Source: Mycolicibacter sp. MU0083 (lineage in GTDB: Bacteria; Actinomycetota; Actinomycetes; Mycobacteriales; Mycobacteriaceae). Taken from it: a stretch of DNA of 64,000 nucleotides. Each line of letters starts with the position of its first letter. The first letter of the stretch is position 1. A model generated the notes under the pieces. It saw only the letters and a list, made by a program, of their open reading frames with translations, was not told the origin of the DNA and searched no databases. Below, in pieces: positions 54,585 to 63,723 of the stretch. The translations under genes were made by a program, and so were the position numbers. The stretch lies in NCBI RefSeq assembly GCF_963378075.1, contig NZ_OY726394.1:2852001-2916000 (forward strand), in the 5' to 3' direction.

Positions 54585-55619
54585 TCAGGCGATGGGGGCC
54601 GGCCACGGGTTGAACCGGCAGGTCTTCCCGTCGGGTTTGACCCACTCGGGGTCGAACTTGGCCGCGTCGTCGTTGGACGTACCGAAGGTCTGCTGCATCA
54701 TCACCGGCGCCAGGCCGTCCTGCCTGTCGCACGGTTCATGGTGCTGGTAGCCGATCGCGTGACCGACTTCGTGGTTGATCAGGTATTGCCGGTAGGAACC
54801 GATGTCGCCCTGGAAGGGCACCGCGCCGCGAACCCAGCGGGCCTCGTTGATGAACACCCGCGGTTCGGACTTCGCCCCGTAGGACGGGTTGTAGCAGGAC
54901 GCCTCCAGCGGAATCTCGTAGCCGCAGCCCTCCCGAACCGTCATCGGCGAGGTCAGCGAGATCCGGAAATCGGGGGCGATCGTACTGCTGTCGTCGACGC
55001 GGACGAATCCGATCTGCGGCGTGTGCGTCCACCCCTTGGGGTTGCGCAGGGTTTGGTCGACCATCCTGGCGAACGCCTCGTCGCCACCGAACGCGGTGGT
55101 GTCGATGCCGTCTTCCACCTCGATGGTGTAGGCGAACACCTTCTCGGTGCCCTGGCCGAACTCCGGTTCCGTACCGGGGATGACGTGCCAGGTCATCGCG
55201 GCGGACTCGGTGAACGGACCGCCGTTCGGCAACACGCCGGTCGGCAGGTTGACGTCGAACTCGGTCAGACCGCGCGGCGGCGCGCCGATGATCGAGGTGC
55301 CGGCGGATCCGATCGTCGGCGGACCCTGCACCGGTTCGTCGGCGGCGTCGGTGCGCACACCGGTACCGGTCACGGCCTGATAGACCACGATGACGGTGAG
55401 CGCCATGAGCACCGGAAGCGCGTAGGCGCGCCAGCCGTAGGTCGAGACGAATCTGCCCAGCCAGGTCTGCTTGCGCCACTGCCGGTGGATCTCGCGGTCC
55501 GACCGCACCCGCCCGGCACCGCCCGCCAGCGGGTCACGCTGGGCACGCAGAGGTTCGCGGAAGCGATCCCGCAGTACCGGGGCTCGACCGCCGCCACTTC
55601 GCCCCGGGTCGTAGGTCAC
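54585..55619 (-). CDS. DUF3152 extracytoplasmic protein with metzincin-type motif (Rv3207c homologue)
   Basis: A 344-aa protein with a basic cytoplasmic N-terminus (about 60 residues), one membrane span (YALPVLMALTVIVVYQAV) and an extracellular domain. That domain contains HEVGHAIGYQHHEPC, i.e. H-E-x2-H-x2-G-x2-H, the zinc motif of metzincin proteases, followed by a Met-containing MMQQTF turn that could be the Met-turn. Two Cys pairs (GCGYEIPLEASC; CDRQDG) suggest disulphides. The family is annotated only as DUF3152; a secreted peptidase is a reasonable inference. Start GTG 55619 is preferred to TTG 55637. Confidence 0.88.
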   Translation of the reverse strand: MTYDPGRSGGGRAPVLRDRFREPLRAQRDPLAGGAGRVRSDREIHRQWRKQTWLGRFVSTYGWRAYALPVLMALTVIVVYQAVTGTGVRTDAADEPVQGPPTIGSAGTSIIGAPPRGLTEFDVNLPTGVLPNGGPFTESAAMTWHVIPGTEPEFGQGTEKVFAYTIEVEDGIDTTAFGGDEAFARMVDQTLRNPKGWTHTPQIGFVRVDDSSTIAPDFRISLTSPMTVREGCGYEIPLEASCYNPSYGAKSEPRVFINEARWVRGAVPFQGDIGSYRQYLINHEVGHAIGYQHHEPCDRQDGLAPVMMQQTFGTSNDDAAKFDPEWVKPDGKTCRFNPWPAPIA

Positions 55620-55754
55620 CGTCTCAGGATGGCACAAGGTCTGCGAGCTGGGACTCTACGGCACGCCAGGGGCGGCCCCCGGGAACGAATCGAATTGCCC
55701 TCAGACACCCGATTGGCGGATGTCGCTGGTGGAACGCGACGACGTGAAGCGTAG

Positions 55755-56510
<756 letters not shown>

Positions 56511-56756
56511 CTACGCGGTCGCGCTGTCCGCGCCGATCCCGAAGCCCACCCGGCGGCTGTCGGCGACCCCGATCTCCACGTAGGTGATCTTGGCGGCCTG
56601 CACCAGGAAGCGGCGGCCCTTCTCGTCGGTGAGGGAGAGCAGTCCGGCGGCCTCGCCCAACGCGGCACCGACCAACTTCTCCACTTCATCGGGCGTCTGC
56701 GCACTGTTGATGACCAGTTCGCGCGCGCTGTCGGTGACCCCGATCTTGACCTCCAC
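56511..56756 (-). CDS. DUF3107 small protein (Rv3208A/TB9.4 homologue)
   Basis: An 81-aa protein of the actinobacterial DUF3107 family: VKIGVTDSARELVINSAQTP at the N-terminus, LSLTDEKGRRFLVQAAKITYVEIG in the middle. GTG start with GAAAGGGG 7 nt upstream. Compact alpha+beta protein of unknown role, known as an abundant T-cell antigen in M. tuberculosis. Confidence 0.93.
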   Translation of the reverse strand: MEVKIGVTDSARELVINSAQTPDEVEKLVGAALGEAAGLLSLTDEKGRRFLVQAAKITYVEIGVADSRRVGFGIGADSATA

Positions 56757-56867
56757 GCCGACCCCTTTCGATTGCGTTGGGCGTTGCTAAGCAGGCTAGT
56801 AGACGAACACCGACTCGGTGCGCACCGGCCGTTCGCCCTCGGCGATACCGGACGCGTCGGCTAAGGG

Positions 56868-57563
56868 CTACGCCAGGCCCAGCTCGCGCATCCGCGCGTC
56901 ATGGGTCTGCTGCAGTCGGTCAAAGAACCCGGTCAGCTGTGCCAGCCCGTCCGCACCCGACATCACCAGGTCCACGAGTTCGTCGTGATCGGCCAGCACG
57001 TACTGGGCCTGCGTGATCGCCTCGCCGAGCAGTCGGCGCGACCACAACGCGAGCCGGCTGCGCTGTTTGGCGCTGGCCGTGACCGCACCGCGCACCTCGT
57101 CGACGACGAACTGCGAGTGCTTGGTCTCGGCGAGCACCGCACGCACCACATCGGCGATCTCATCGGGCAGTCCGTGGGCGATCTGCAGGTAGAAGTCGGC
57201 CGCCATCGCATCGCCGATGTAGGTCTTCACCAACGCCTCCAGCCAGGTGCTGGGCATCGTCAAGCGATGGTAATTATCAAGCGCGGTAACGTATTTCGAC
57301 ATCGCCGCCACCGCATCGACGCCGCGGCGCTCGAGGGCTTCCCGCAGCAGTTCGAAGTGGCCCATCTCCGCGGCGGCCATCGCCGCCATCGAGATCCGGC
57401 CGCGCAGATCGGGCGCCATCCGGGCTTCATCGGTGAGCCGGTAGAAGGCCGCCACCTCGCCGTAGGCGAGCACCGCGAACAGTTCGTCGATACCGGGATG
57501 ATCGGCGGGCAGTCGCGGCACAGCCGGCTGCGCTTCGGCGTCGGCCGAGGGAACCGAATTCAT
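56868..57563 (-). CDS. Ferritin-like/MiaE-like protein (Rv3210c homologue)
   Basis: A 231-aa four-helix-bundle protein of the MiaE_2 type. Candidate di-iron ligands recur in helices: FAVLAYGEVAAFYRLTDEAR, MAAAEMGHFELLREALE (E-x2-H), and VLAETKHSQFVVDEV (E-x2-H). It would be a diiron hydroxylase or oxidase like the tRNA-modifying MiaE, but the substrate is unproven. ATG 57563 is 6 nt after a TACAGT box, so the mRNA is probably leaderless, which also fixes the start. Same length as Rv3210c. Confidence 0.88.
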   Translation of the reverse strand: MNSVPSADAEAQPAVPRLPADHPGIDELFAVLAYGEVAAFYRLTDEARMAPDLRGRISMAAMAAAEMGHFELLREALERRGVDAVAAMSKYVTALDNYHRLTMPSTWLEALVKTYIGDAMAADFYLQIAHGLPDEIADVVRAVLAETKHSQFVVDEVRGAVTASAKQRSRLALWSRRLLGEAITQAQYVLADHDELVDLVMSGADGLAQLTGFFDRLQQTHDARMRELGLA

Positions 57564-57569
57564 CACCAC

Positions 57570-57575
57570 ACTGTA
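57570..57575 (-). promoter_or_regulatory. -10 box TACAGT for leaderless MiaE-like gene
   Basis: TACAGT on the minus strand ends 6 nt before the ATG at 57563, placing the transcription start on the start codon. This is the third TACAGT box of the window in front of a minus-strand gene. Confidence 0.5.
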
Positions 57576-57615
57576 GGCGTTCCGCGGCAGTAGACCGATG
57601 CCCGGCCCGACCAGG

Positions 57616-57652
57616 TAGTATGAGTCATAGGCAGCGCCTGTTCGGCGCTGCC
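57616..57652 (+). promoter_or_regulatory. rhlE promoter and 5'-end stem-loop
   Basis: A -10-like TAGTAT (57616-57621) is followed after 8 nt by a perfect 9-bp hairpin, GGCAGCGCC / GGCGCTGCC with a 5-nt loop (57630-57652). The transcript would then begin with this stem-loop and carry a leader of about 200 nt before the RhlE ATG at 57834. No U-tract follows, so it is not a terminator. Confidence 0.5.
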
Positions 57653-57833
57653 GCGCAATGTGCGTACACGTGGTCGGCCCGCCCACTCGGCGAGTGCTGG
57701 ACCCCCGACGGTGCCTTCGAAAATGGGCGCCTTCGATGATCGGCTAAGCATCGACCGTCGCAGTGTGTGCGCCCCGACCCGCACCGCGATCGATCGACAT
57801 ACCGCGCCGACTTCGAAAGGCACCCGCCAGCGC

Positions 57834-59342
57834 ATGACCCCACTGATCTCCACCACCGTTCCCAGTACCCCTCCGAGCTTCGCCAGCCTGGGTGTTCGCG
57901 ACGAAATCGTCCGCGCCCTGGCCGAATGCGGCATCGAGCACGCGTTCGCGATCCAGGAACTGACGCTTCCGCTGGCCCTGGCCGGCGACGACCTGATCGG
58001 CCAGGCCCGTACCGGCATGGGCAAGACCTACGGTTTCGGCGTCCCGCTGCTGCAGCGGGTCACCACCAGCCCGGACCGTCCGCTGACCGGGGCGCCCCGG
58101 GCCCTGGTGGTCGTACCCACCCGGGAGCTGTGCATCCAGGTCTCCGGCGACCTCGCCGACGCCGCCAAGTACCTGACCGCCGGTGACCGCCCCCTGTCGG
58201 TGCAGGCCATCTACGGTGGCCGCCCGTACGAGCCACAGATCGAGGCGCTGCAGGCCGGCGCCGACGTGGTGGTGGGCACCCCGGGCCGGCTGCTGGACCT
58301 GGCCCAGCAGGGTCACCTGCAGCTCGGCGGACTGTCGGTGCTGGTGCTCGACGAGGCCGACGAGATGCTGGACCTGGGCTTCTTGCCCGACATCGAGCGC
58401 ATCCTGGCCCGCATCCCCGACGACCGCCAGTCGATGCTGTTCTCGGCGACCATGCCCGGCCCGATCATCACGCTGGCCCGCAGCTTCATGAACCAGCCCA
58501 CCCACATCCGCGCGGAGGCACCGCACTCCTCGGCCGTTCACGACGCCACCGAGCAGTTCGTCTACCGGGCGCACGCGCTGGACAAGGCCGAGCTGGTCGC
58601 CCGGGTGCTGCAGGCCCGCGGCCGCGGCGCCACGATGATCTTCACCCGTACCAAGCGGACCGCCCAGAAGGTCGCCGACGACCTCGACGAGCGCGGGTTC
58701 AAGGTGGGCGCGGTGCACGGCGATCTGGGGCAGGTGGCCCGCGAGAAGGCCCTCAAGTCGTTCCGGGCCGGTGACATCGACGTGCTGGTGGCCACCGACG
58801 TCGCCGCCCGCGGCATCGACATCGACGACGTCACCCACGTCATCAACTACCAGTGCCCCGACGACGAGAAGACCTACGTGCACCGCATCGGCCGCACCGG
58901 CCGCGCCGGCCGCACCGGTGTCGCGGTCACCCTCGTCGACTGGGACGAACTGGCCCGCTGGACGATGATCGACAAGGCCCTCGACCTGAGCTGCCCGGAT
59001 CCCGCGGAGACCTACTCCAGTTCGCCGCACCTCTACACCGAGTTGGACATCCCCACCGACGCCGGCGGCTCCATCGGCAAGCCGCGCCGGCTGGCCAAGC
59101 GGACCGACGACGAGACCCGCGAGACCTCTGCCGATCGGGAGCGGTCACCGCGCAACCCGAACCGGTCCCGGCGCCGCACCCGGGGCGGCCGGGCGGACTC
59201 CGCCGGCACCGGAACCCCGGCCCCCGAGACGTCGGAGGCCTCGACGGCGCCGACATCCGAGGCCGGCGGGACCGGCGCACCGCGTCGCCGTCGCCGCCGT
59301 CGGCCGAACAAGGCCGCCGCCGCTGCCGCGAACGGCAGCTGA
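57834..59342 (+). CDS. rhlE: DEAD-box RNA helicase RhlE
   Basis: A 502-aa RNA helicase that unwinds structured RNA, often in cold adaptation and RNA decay. Motifs: Q-motif region FAIQELTLPLALAG, motif I ARTGMGKT, Ia PTRELCIQ, II DEAD in VLVLDEADEML, III SAT (FSATMPGP), IV TMIFTRTKRTAQ, V ATDVAARGID, VI HRIGRTGRAG. The C-terminal tail (residues about 400-502) is Arg/Ser/Gly-rich and ends in a basic RRRRRRRPNKA-like patch for RNA binding. ATG 57834 is chosen; a frame to 57660 would extend into the leader. Confidence 0.95.
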   Translation: MTPLISTTVPSTPPSFASLGVRDEIVRALAECGIEHAFAIQELTLPLALAGDDLIGQARTGMGKTYGFGVPLLQRVTTSPDRPLTGAPRALVVVPTRELCIQVSGDLADAAKYLTAGDRPLSVQAIYGGRPYEPQIEALQAGADVVVGTPGRLLDLAQQGHLQLGGLSVLVLDEADEMLDLGFLPDIERILARIPDDRQSMLFSATMPGPIITLARSFMNQPTHIRAEAPHSSAVHDATEQFVYRAHALDKAELVARVLQARGRGATMIFTRTKRTAQKVADDLDERGFKVGAVHGDLGQVAREKALKSFRAGDIDVLVATDVAARGIDIDDVTHVINYQCPDDEKTYVHRIGRTGRAGRTGVAVTLVDWDELARWTMIDKALDLSCPDPAETYSSSPHLYTELDIPTDAGGSIGKPRRLAKRTDDETRETSADRERSPRNPNRSRRRTRGGRADSAGTGTPAPETSEASTAPTSEAGGTGAPRRRRRRRPNKAAAAAANGS

Positions 59343-59356
59343 GCCGGGCCGCTGAG

Positions 59357-60595
59357 ATGGTGCGACCCGAGCGCCGCACCCCCGGCGATCTGATTGCCGC
59401 AGCACTGATCGCGGTCGTCGTCGCCGCCGCGGGCGTGGTCATCTGGTGGACCAGTGATGCCCGCGCCACGATCAGCACACCGGCATCCGACGGCGAATCC
59501 CGAAATCCCCCGTCGGCCGCGATGGTCCCGAAGTCGCTGTCGCAGCTGTGGACGGCCCCCAGCCCGGCCACCTGGGCGCCGGTGTTGATCTCGGGCACGG
59601 TGGTCACCGGTGACGGCCCGCGGATGAGCGGTCGCAATCCCGACACCGGGGAGGAACGCTGGAGTTACGTCCGCGGCGTCGACCTGTGTGCGGTGTCGTG
59701 GATCTACCGCTATGCCGTGGGCGTGTATCCGGATTCGCGCGGCTGCGGGCAGGTCAGCACCGTGGTCGCCGGCACCGGCCTGCGCGGTCCGGCCCGGACC
59801 GGCTACGCCGACCGCAGTGTGCGACTCACCTCCGAGGGAAGTGCGGTGTTGTCCGTCGGCAGCAGTCGTCTGGAGTTGTGGCGTTCGGACATGGTCCGGG
59901 TGCTGTCCTACGGTGAGATCGATGCCCGGGTGAAACCCTCGGCGCGCGGCCTCGGCCAGGGCTGCAGGCTGGTCTCGGCGGCCGCGGCCTCCACCGCGGT
60001 CTCGGTGCTCGAGGCATGCCCGGACAAGAACGACCTGCAGCTGACCCTGCTGCGCGCCGGCAAAGAAGAAGACGAACCCGAGACCCAGCACGTCGCCGAG
60101 CCCGGCGTGGCCGTCGACTCCGACGCCCGGGTGCTCGCGGTGACCGAATCCGACTCCGGCCCCAACACCGCGGTCTATCTGCCGACCCCGCAACCCCGGG
60201 TCGAGGTGGTCGACCAGACCGGCACCACGATCGCCAAGACGCTGTTGCCGGCCGCGGCGAGCCCGGACAGCGCGGCCCTGCCGGTGTCGCGGCCGACCGG
60301 GTTGGTCTGTTGGTGGACCGGTGACACGGTGATGGTGTTCGACTCCGGCACGCTGTCCCACCGCTACACCATTGCGTCGTCCGGTTCGGTGGTTCCGCTG
60401 GGACCGGCGGTGCGGATGGCCGATCATCTGCTGATCCCGGTGACCGGCGGGGTCGGTGTCTACGACCAGGACACCGGCGCCGCCGAACGGGTCATCCCGG
60501 TCAGTCGGCCGCCGGGAGTGACGACGGTGTTCCCGGCGGTGTCGGGTCCGACCGTGCTGGAACAGCGCGGCGACACCGTGGTGGCGCTGGGCTGA
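59357..60595 (+). CDS. Membrane-anchored beta-propeller-like protein (Rv3212 homologue)
   Basis: A 412-aa protein with one N-terminal membrane span (LIAAALIAVVVAAAGVVIWW, residues 12-31) and an extracytoplasmic domain built of repeated beta-strand units of the PQQ/propeller kind (MSGRNPDTGEERWSY; VGVYDQDTGAAERVIPVSRP; VLEQRGDTVVALG), some with W and DTG motifs. Paired Cys (DLCAVSWIY, SRGCGQ; GQGCRLV, LEACPDK) suggest two disulphides. ATG 59357 follows the rhlE stop by 14 nt; co-transcription is likely. The stop codon lies in the first unit of the 56-bp tandem repeat. Function unknown. Confidence 0.85.
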   Translation: MVRPERRTPGDLIAAALIAVVVAAAGVVIWWTSDARATISTPASDGESRNPPSAAMVPKSLSQLWTAPSPATWAPVLISGTVVTGDGPRMSGRNPDTGEERWSYVRGVDLCAVSWIYRYAVGVYPDSRGCGQVSTVVAGTGLRGPARTGYADRSVRLTSEGSAVLSVGSSRLELWRSDMVRVLSYGEIDARVKPSARGLGQGCRLVSAAAASTAVSVLEACPDKNDLQLTLLRAGKEEDEPETQHVAEPGVAVDSDARVLAVTESDSGPNTAVYLPTPQPRVEVVDQTGTTIAKTLLPAAASPDSAALPVSRPTGLVCWWTGDTVMVFDSGTLSHRYTIASSGSVVPLGPAVRMADHLLIPVTGGVGVYDQDTGAAERVIPVSRPPGVTTVFPAVSGPTVLEQRGDTVVALG

Positions 60596-60709
60596 CGAGC
60601 GGCGACCCGCATCGCCCGGCTCCGCCGCGCTCGCGATCACCACTGGGCTGACGAGCGGCGACCCGCATCGCCCGGCTCCGCCGCGCTCGCGATCACCGCT
60701 GGGCTGACG
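60587..60709. repeat. 56-bp tandem repeat, two copies plus partial third
   Basis: Two near-identical 56-bp units start at 60587 and 60643, and an 11-nt third start (CTGGGCTGACG) at 60699. Units differ at one base (CACCA versus CACCG). The first unit contains the last codons and stop of the preceding gene (CTG GGC TGA), so the repeat grew by duplicating the gene end. Each unit has arms GAGCGGCG and CCGCGCTC that can form an imperfect hairpin. It lies between two convergent genes and could act as a terminator. It resembles MIRU/VNTR loci in size and stop-codon overlap. Confidence 0.9.
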
Positions 60710-60719
60710 GCCGACCGGC

Positions 60720-61520
60720 TCAGACCTCGGGGGTGAAGGTCGGCAGCTCCTTGCCGGTCTTCCAGTACTCGAGCAGGCCCTCGGCCAACTCCCGGTACGC
60801 CTGCGCGCCCTTGTTCTTGCGCGCCGCGATCACCGACGACCCGGATGCGCTGGCTTCGGCGAAGCGCACCGTCCGAGGGATCGGCGGGGCCAGCACCGGC
60901 AGGTCGTAGCGGTCGGCGATGTCGAGCAGGACGTCGCGGCTGTGGGTGGTGCGCGAGTCGTAGAGGGTCGGCAGGGCCCCCAGCAGTCGCAGCTTCGGAT
61001 TGGTGATCTGCTGGACATCGCCGACGGTGCGCAGAAACTGGCCGACTCCGCGGTGCGCCAGCGTCTCGCACTGCAGCGGCACGATCACCTCACCGGCGGC
61101 GGTCAGCCCGTTGAGCGTGAGCACCCCCAGTGACGGCGGGCAGTCGATGACCACCACGTCGAAGTCGTCCTCGAGCTTGGCCAGCGCCCGTTGCAGGACG
61201 TATTCCCGGCCGGCTCGCATCAGCAGCATCGCCTCGGCGCCGGCCAGGTCGATGTTGGCGGGAAGCAGGGTCATCCCCTCACCGGTCGGCACCAGTGCGG
61301 CATCGGGTTCCACTTCGCCGAGCAGTACCTCGTGAACCGACACCGGCAGCGTGTCGGGATCGTGCCCCAGCGAGAAGGTCAGGCACCCCTGCGGATCGAG
61401 ATCGACCAGCAGCACCCGTCGCCCCTGCTCAGCCATCGCCGCGCCCAGCGACGCCACCGTCGTCGTCTTGGCCACGCCGCCTTTCTGGTTGGCTACCGCC
61501 AAGATCCGCATCCCCGTCAC
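60720..61520 (-). CDS. ParA/Soj-family ATPase (Rv3213c homologue)
   Basis: A 266-aa deviant-Walker ATPase. The Walker A is NQKGGVAKTTT (residues 10-20, with the signature Lys12), then LVDLDPQGCLTFSLG and IDCPPSLGVLTLNGL. GTG 61520 gives exactly the M. tuberculosis length; ATG 61511 would remove three residues. It is not part of a parAB-oriC locus: no parB gene is adjacent, so this is an orphan ParA of the Soj type with a probable role in positioning or partition of an unknown cargo. Confidence 0.93.
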   Translation of the reverse strand: MTGMRILAVANQKGGVAKTTTVASLGAAMAEQGRRVLLVDLDPQGCLTFSLGHDPDTLPVSVHEVLLGEVEPDAALVPTGEGMTLLPANIDLAGAEAMLLMRAGREYVLQRALAKLEDDFDVVVIDCPPSLGVLTLNGLTAAGEVIVPLQCETLAHRGVGQFLRTVGDVQQITNPKLRLLGALPTLYDSRTTHSRDVLLDIADRYDLPVLAPPIPRTVRFAEASASGSSVIAARKNKGAQAYRELAEGLLEYWKTGKELPTFTPEV

Positions 61521-61598
61521 ACCGACATACTGGCACGGGTCAGCGCGCAAGAGCACCAATCAGGGGCCGATGTCCCCCGTCGGGCAGAATCGGTCGGC

Positions 61599-62204
61599 GT
61601 GGGCATCGAGGAGCACCGACTGTTGCTGCTGCGCCACGGGGAAACCGAGTGGTCTGTGAGCGGTCGGCACACCGGGCGCACCGATGTGGAGTTGACCGAA
61701 GCCGGCCGCGATCAGGCGGCCGCCGCCCGCCCGGTGTTGGCCGGGCTGGCACCGGAGCACCCGCTGGTGGTCTGCAGCCCCCGTCGTCGCGCCCGGGCCA
61801 CCGCCGAACTCGCCGGTCTGCACGTCGATGAGATCTGCGACGACCTCGCCGAATGGGACTACGGCGGCTACGAGGGGCTCACCACCGCACAGATCCGCCG
61901 GACCGAACCCGGCTGGCTGATCTGGACCCACGGTGGCGCGGGAGGCGAGACGGTCACCCAGGTCGGTGCCCGCGCCGACCGGATGGTCGCCAGGGCATTG
62001 CGTGAGCTCACCAGCCGTGATGTGGTGTTCGTCGGGCACGGCCACTTCTGCCGGGCGCTGATCGCCCGCTGGTTGGAACTGCCGGTGACCGCGGGGGCGG
62101 GGTTCGGGATGCCGGTGGCATCGGTGGCCGTCTGCGGGTTCGAGCACGGGGGGCGTCAGCTCCGCGCGCTCGGGTTGACCGGATCGAAGGCCGGACGGCT
62201 GTGA
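61599..62204 (+). CDS. gpm2: Histidine phosphatase Gpm2
   Basis: A 201-aa phosphoglycerate-mutase-fold acid phosphatase (Rv3214 homologue). The phosphohistidine motif LLLRHGETEWS is near residue 11, CSPRRRARATAEL gives the substrate Arg, DLAEWDYGGYEG holds the acid residue, and VFVGHGHFCRALIARW carries the second His. Despite the name the M. tuberculosis relative is a phosphatase, not a mutase. GTG 61599 start. Its stop overlaps the entC start. Confidence 0.93.
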   Translation: MGIEEHRLLLLRHGETEWSVSGRHTGRTDVELTEAGRDQAAAARPVLAGLAPEHPLVVCSPRRRARATAELAGLHVDEICDDLAEWDYGGYEGLTTAQIRRTEPGWLIWTHGGAGGETVTQVGARADRMVARALRELTSRDVVFVGHGHFCRALIARWLELPVTAGAGFGMPVASVAVCGFEHGGRQLRALGLTGSKAGRL

Positions 62205-63316
62205 GCACACCCGCATTCGCGTTGTCCGGGCCCTCGGGCACGCTGTCGGCGGAGGCGATGGCGACCGGTTTCGCCGACATCGCCGACGCCCGCGCCGCGC
62301 TGTCGTCCGGCGAAGCACCGATCGTGGTGGGCGCGTTACCTTTCCGTCCGGATGCTCCGGCAGCATTGTTCGTCCCACGCGGGTTGCGTCGCGGCGCCGC
62401 CCTGCCGCCCCGGCCCGAGGCTCCGATGCCCGCGGTCCGGATCGGCACGCAACAGCCGCCTCCCGACGAGCACCGGGCCCGGATCCGGCGGGCGCTGCGG
62501 GAACTGACCGCACCGAACAGCGCGCTGCACAAGGTGGTGCTGGCCCGGGCGCTACGACTTGAGGCCGACGATCCGCTGGATGCCGGGACCGTGCTGCGCC
62601 GACTGGTCGCCGCCGACCCGAGCGGTTACGGCTACCTGGTGGACCTGAGCGCGGCCGGGGATCCCTACCGCGGGGCCGCGCTCGTCGGAGCCAGCCCGGA
62701 ACTGCTGGTCGCCCGTGACGGCGACCGGGTCACCTGCCGCCCCTTCGCCGGTTCGGCGCCGCGTTCAACCGACCCGCAGATCGACTCCGCCAACGGCGCG
62801 GCGCTGGCGGAGTCCGGCAAGAACCGCCACGAGCACCAACTGGTCGTCGATCAGTTGCGCGCCGCACTCGAGCCGCTCTGCGACGAACTCGACGTCGCGC
62901 CGTCACCACGGCTGAGCAGTACCGCGGCGGTCTGGCATCTGAGCACGCCGATCACCGGCCGGCTACGCGATTCGGCAACCACCGCACTGGATCTGGCTCA
63001 GTTGCTGCACCCGACCGCCGCGGTCGGGGGCGTTCCGACGGCCGCCGCGGTCGAGCTGATCGACGAACTGGAGGACGATCGCGGTTTCTACGCCGGCACG
63101 GTCGGCTGGTGTGACGCCGACGGGAACGGACGCTGGGTGGTGTCGGTGCGCTGCGCGCAACTCTCCGCCGACCGGCGGTTCGCGCTGGCCCATGCCGGCG
63201 GCGGAATCGTCGCCGAATCCGATCCCGACGATGAACTGGCCGAAACGGTGACGAAGTTCAGCACGATTCTGGCGGCGCTGGGGATTGCGCCGCCCAGCGC
63301 AGCGCCGCCGGGCTGA
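62201..63316 (+). CDS. entC: Isochorismate synthase EntC
   Basis: A 371-aa chorismate-binding enzyme. The conserved motifs are APNSALHKVVLARAL, GASPELLVARDGDRVTCRPFAGSAPR (substrate binding), LHPTAAVGGVPTAAAVELIDELE, and DRGFYAGTVGW with the catalytic Glu/Asp network. It makes isochorismate for menaquinone or salicylate/mycobactin synthesis. GTG 62201 overlaps gpm2 (GTGA). Its 3' end overlaps the antisense membrane protein gene by 59 nt. In M. tuberculosis a GNAT acetyltransferase (Rv3216) follows; it is absent here. Confidence 0.93.
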   Translation: MSTPAFALSGPSGTLSAEAMATGFADIADARAALSSGEAPIVVGALPFRPDAPAALFVPRGLRRGAALPPRPEAPMPAVRIGTQQPPPDEHRARIRRALRELTAPNSALHKVVLARALRLEADDPLDAGTVLRRLVAADPSGYGYLVDLSAAGDPYRGAALVGASPELLVARDGDRVTCRPFAGSAPRSTDPQIDSANGAALAESGKNRHEHQLVVDQLRAALEPLCDELDVAPSPRLSSTAAVWHLSTPITGRLRDSATTALDLAQLLHPTAAVGGVPTAAAVELIDELEDDRGFYAGTVGWCDADGNGRWVVSVRCAQLSADRRFALAHAGGGIVAESDPDDELAETVTKFSTILAALGIAPPSAAPPG

Positions 63317-63668
63317 ACAGCGCCAGCAGCACCACCAGCGCCGCCGCGCCGACCACCACGCCGTACCCCCAGCGGTGCGACCCCACCCCCAGATACCAGG
63401 CCACCGGCAGCAGGATCAGGTTGGCGAACACCGCGATTCCGCGGCCGAACCGCCGGCCCCGCAAGAGCGCCCAACCGGCCGCCGAGACGGCCGCACCGAG
63501 CAGCGCGAACCACCCGGCGGTGGCGTAGCCGTTGGCGGAGTGCTGATCGGCGCCGGCGAGCGCCCGCAGCACCAATATCGCCGCCACAACCCATGCCACC
63601 GCACCTTGCACGGCAACGATCAGGCCCGCTCCGTACACGGCTCGCGGTGGTTCGACGACGGCTTTCAC
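63258..63668 (-). CDS. Small integral membrane protein (Rv3217c homologue)
   Basis: A 136-aa protein with four hydrophobic segments (IVAVQGAVAWVVAAILVLR; GWFALLGAAVSAAGWALL; GIAVFANLILLPVAWYLG; GVVVGAAALVVLLALF). GTG 63668 is preferred over ATG 63710, because the latter would overlap the -10 box of the divergent kinase gene. The 3' end overlaps entC. Position and topology match Rv3217c; no enzymatic motif seen. Confidence 0.85.
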   Translation of the reverse strand: MKAVVEPPRAVYGAGLIVAVQGAVAWVVAAILVLRALAGADQHSANGYATAGWFALLGAAVSAAGWALLRGRRFGRGIAVFANLILLPVAWYLGVGSHRWGYGVVVGAAALVVLLALFSPAALRWAAQSPAPPESC

Positions 63669-63709
63669 GCCGCCAGCGTAACCACCCTCCCGGATCCCTT
63701 CGATGCCCA

Positions 63710-63715
63710 TAGACT
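63710..63715 (+). promoter_or_regulatory. -10 box for the diacylglycerol-kinase-like gene
   Basis: TAGACT (63710-63715) ends 8 nt before GTG 63724. The leader would be 0-2 nt long, and no ribosome site is present. Confidence 0.45.
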
Positions 63716-63723
63716 GCTAATCC

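Noticed and set aside
60720..61520. Chromosomal parA of the parABS locus
   Set aside because: No parB, no parS-like 16-mer and no oriC-linked genes are near. The neighbourhood is the Rv3213c site, distinct from the chromosomal parA.
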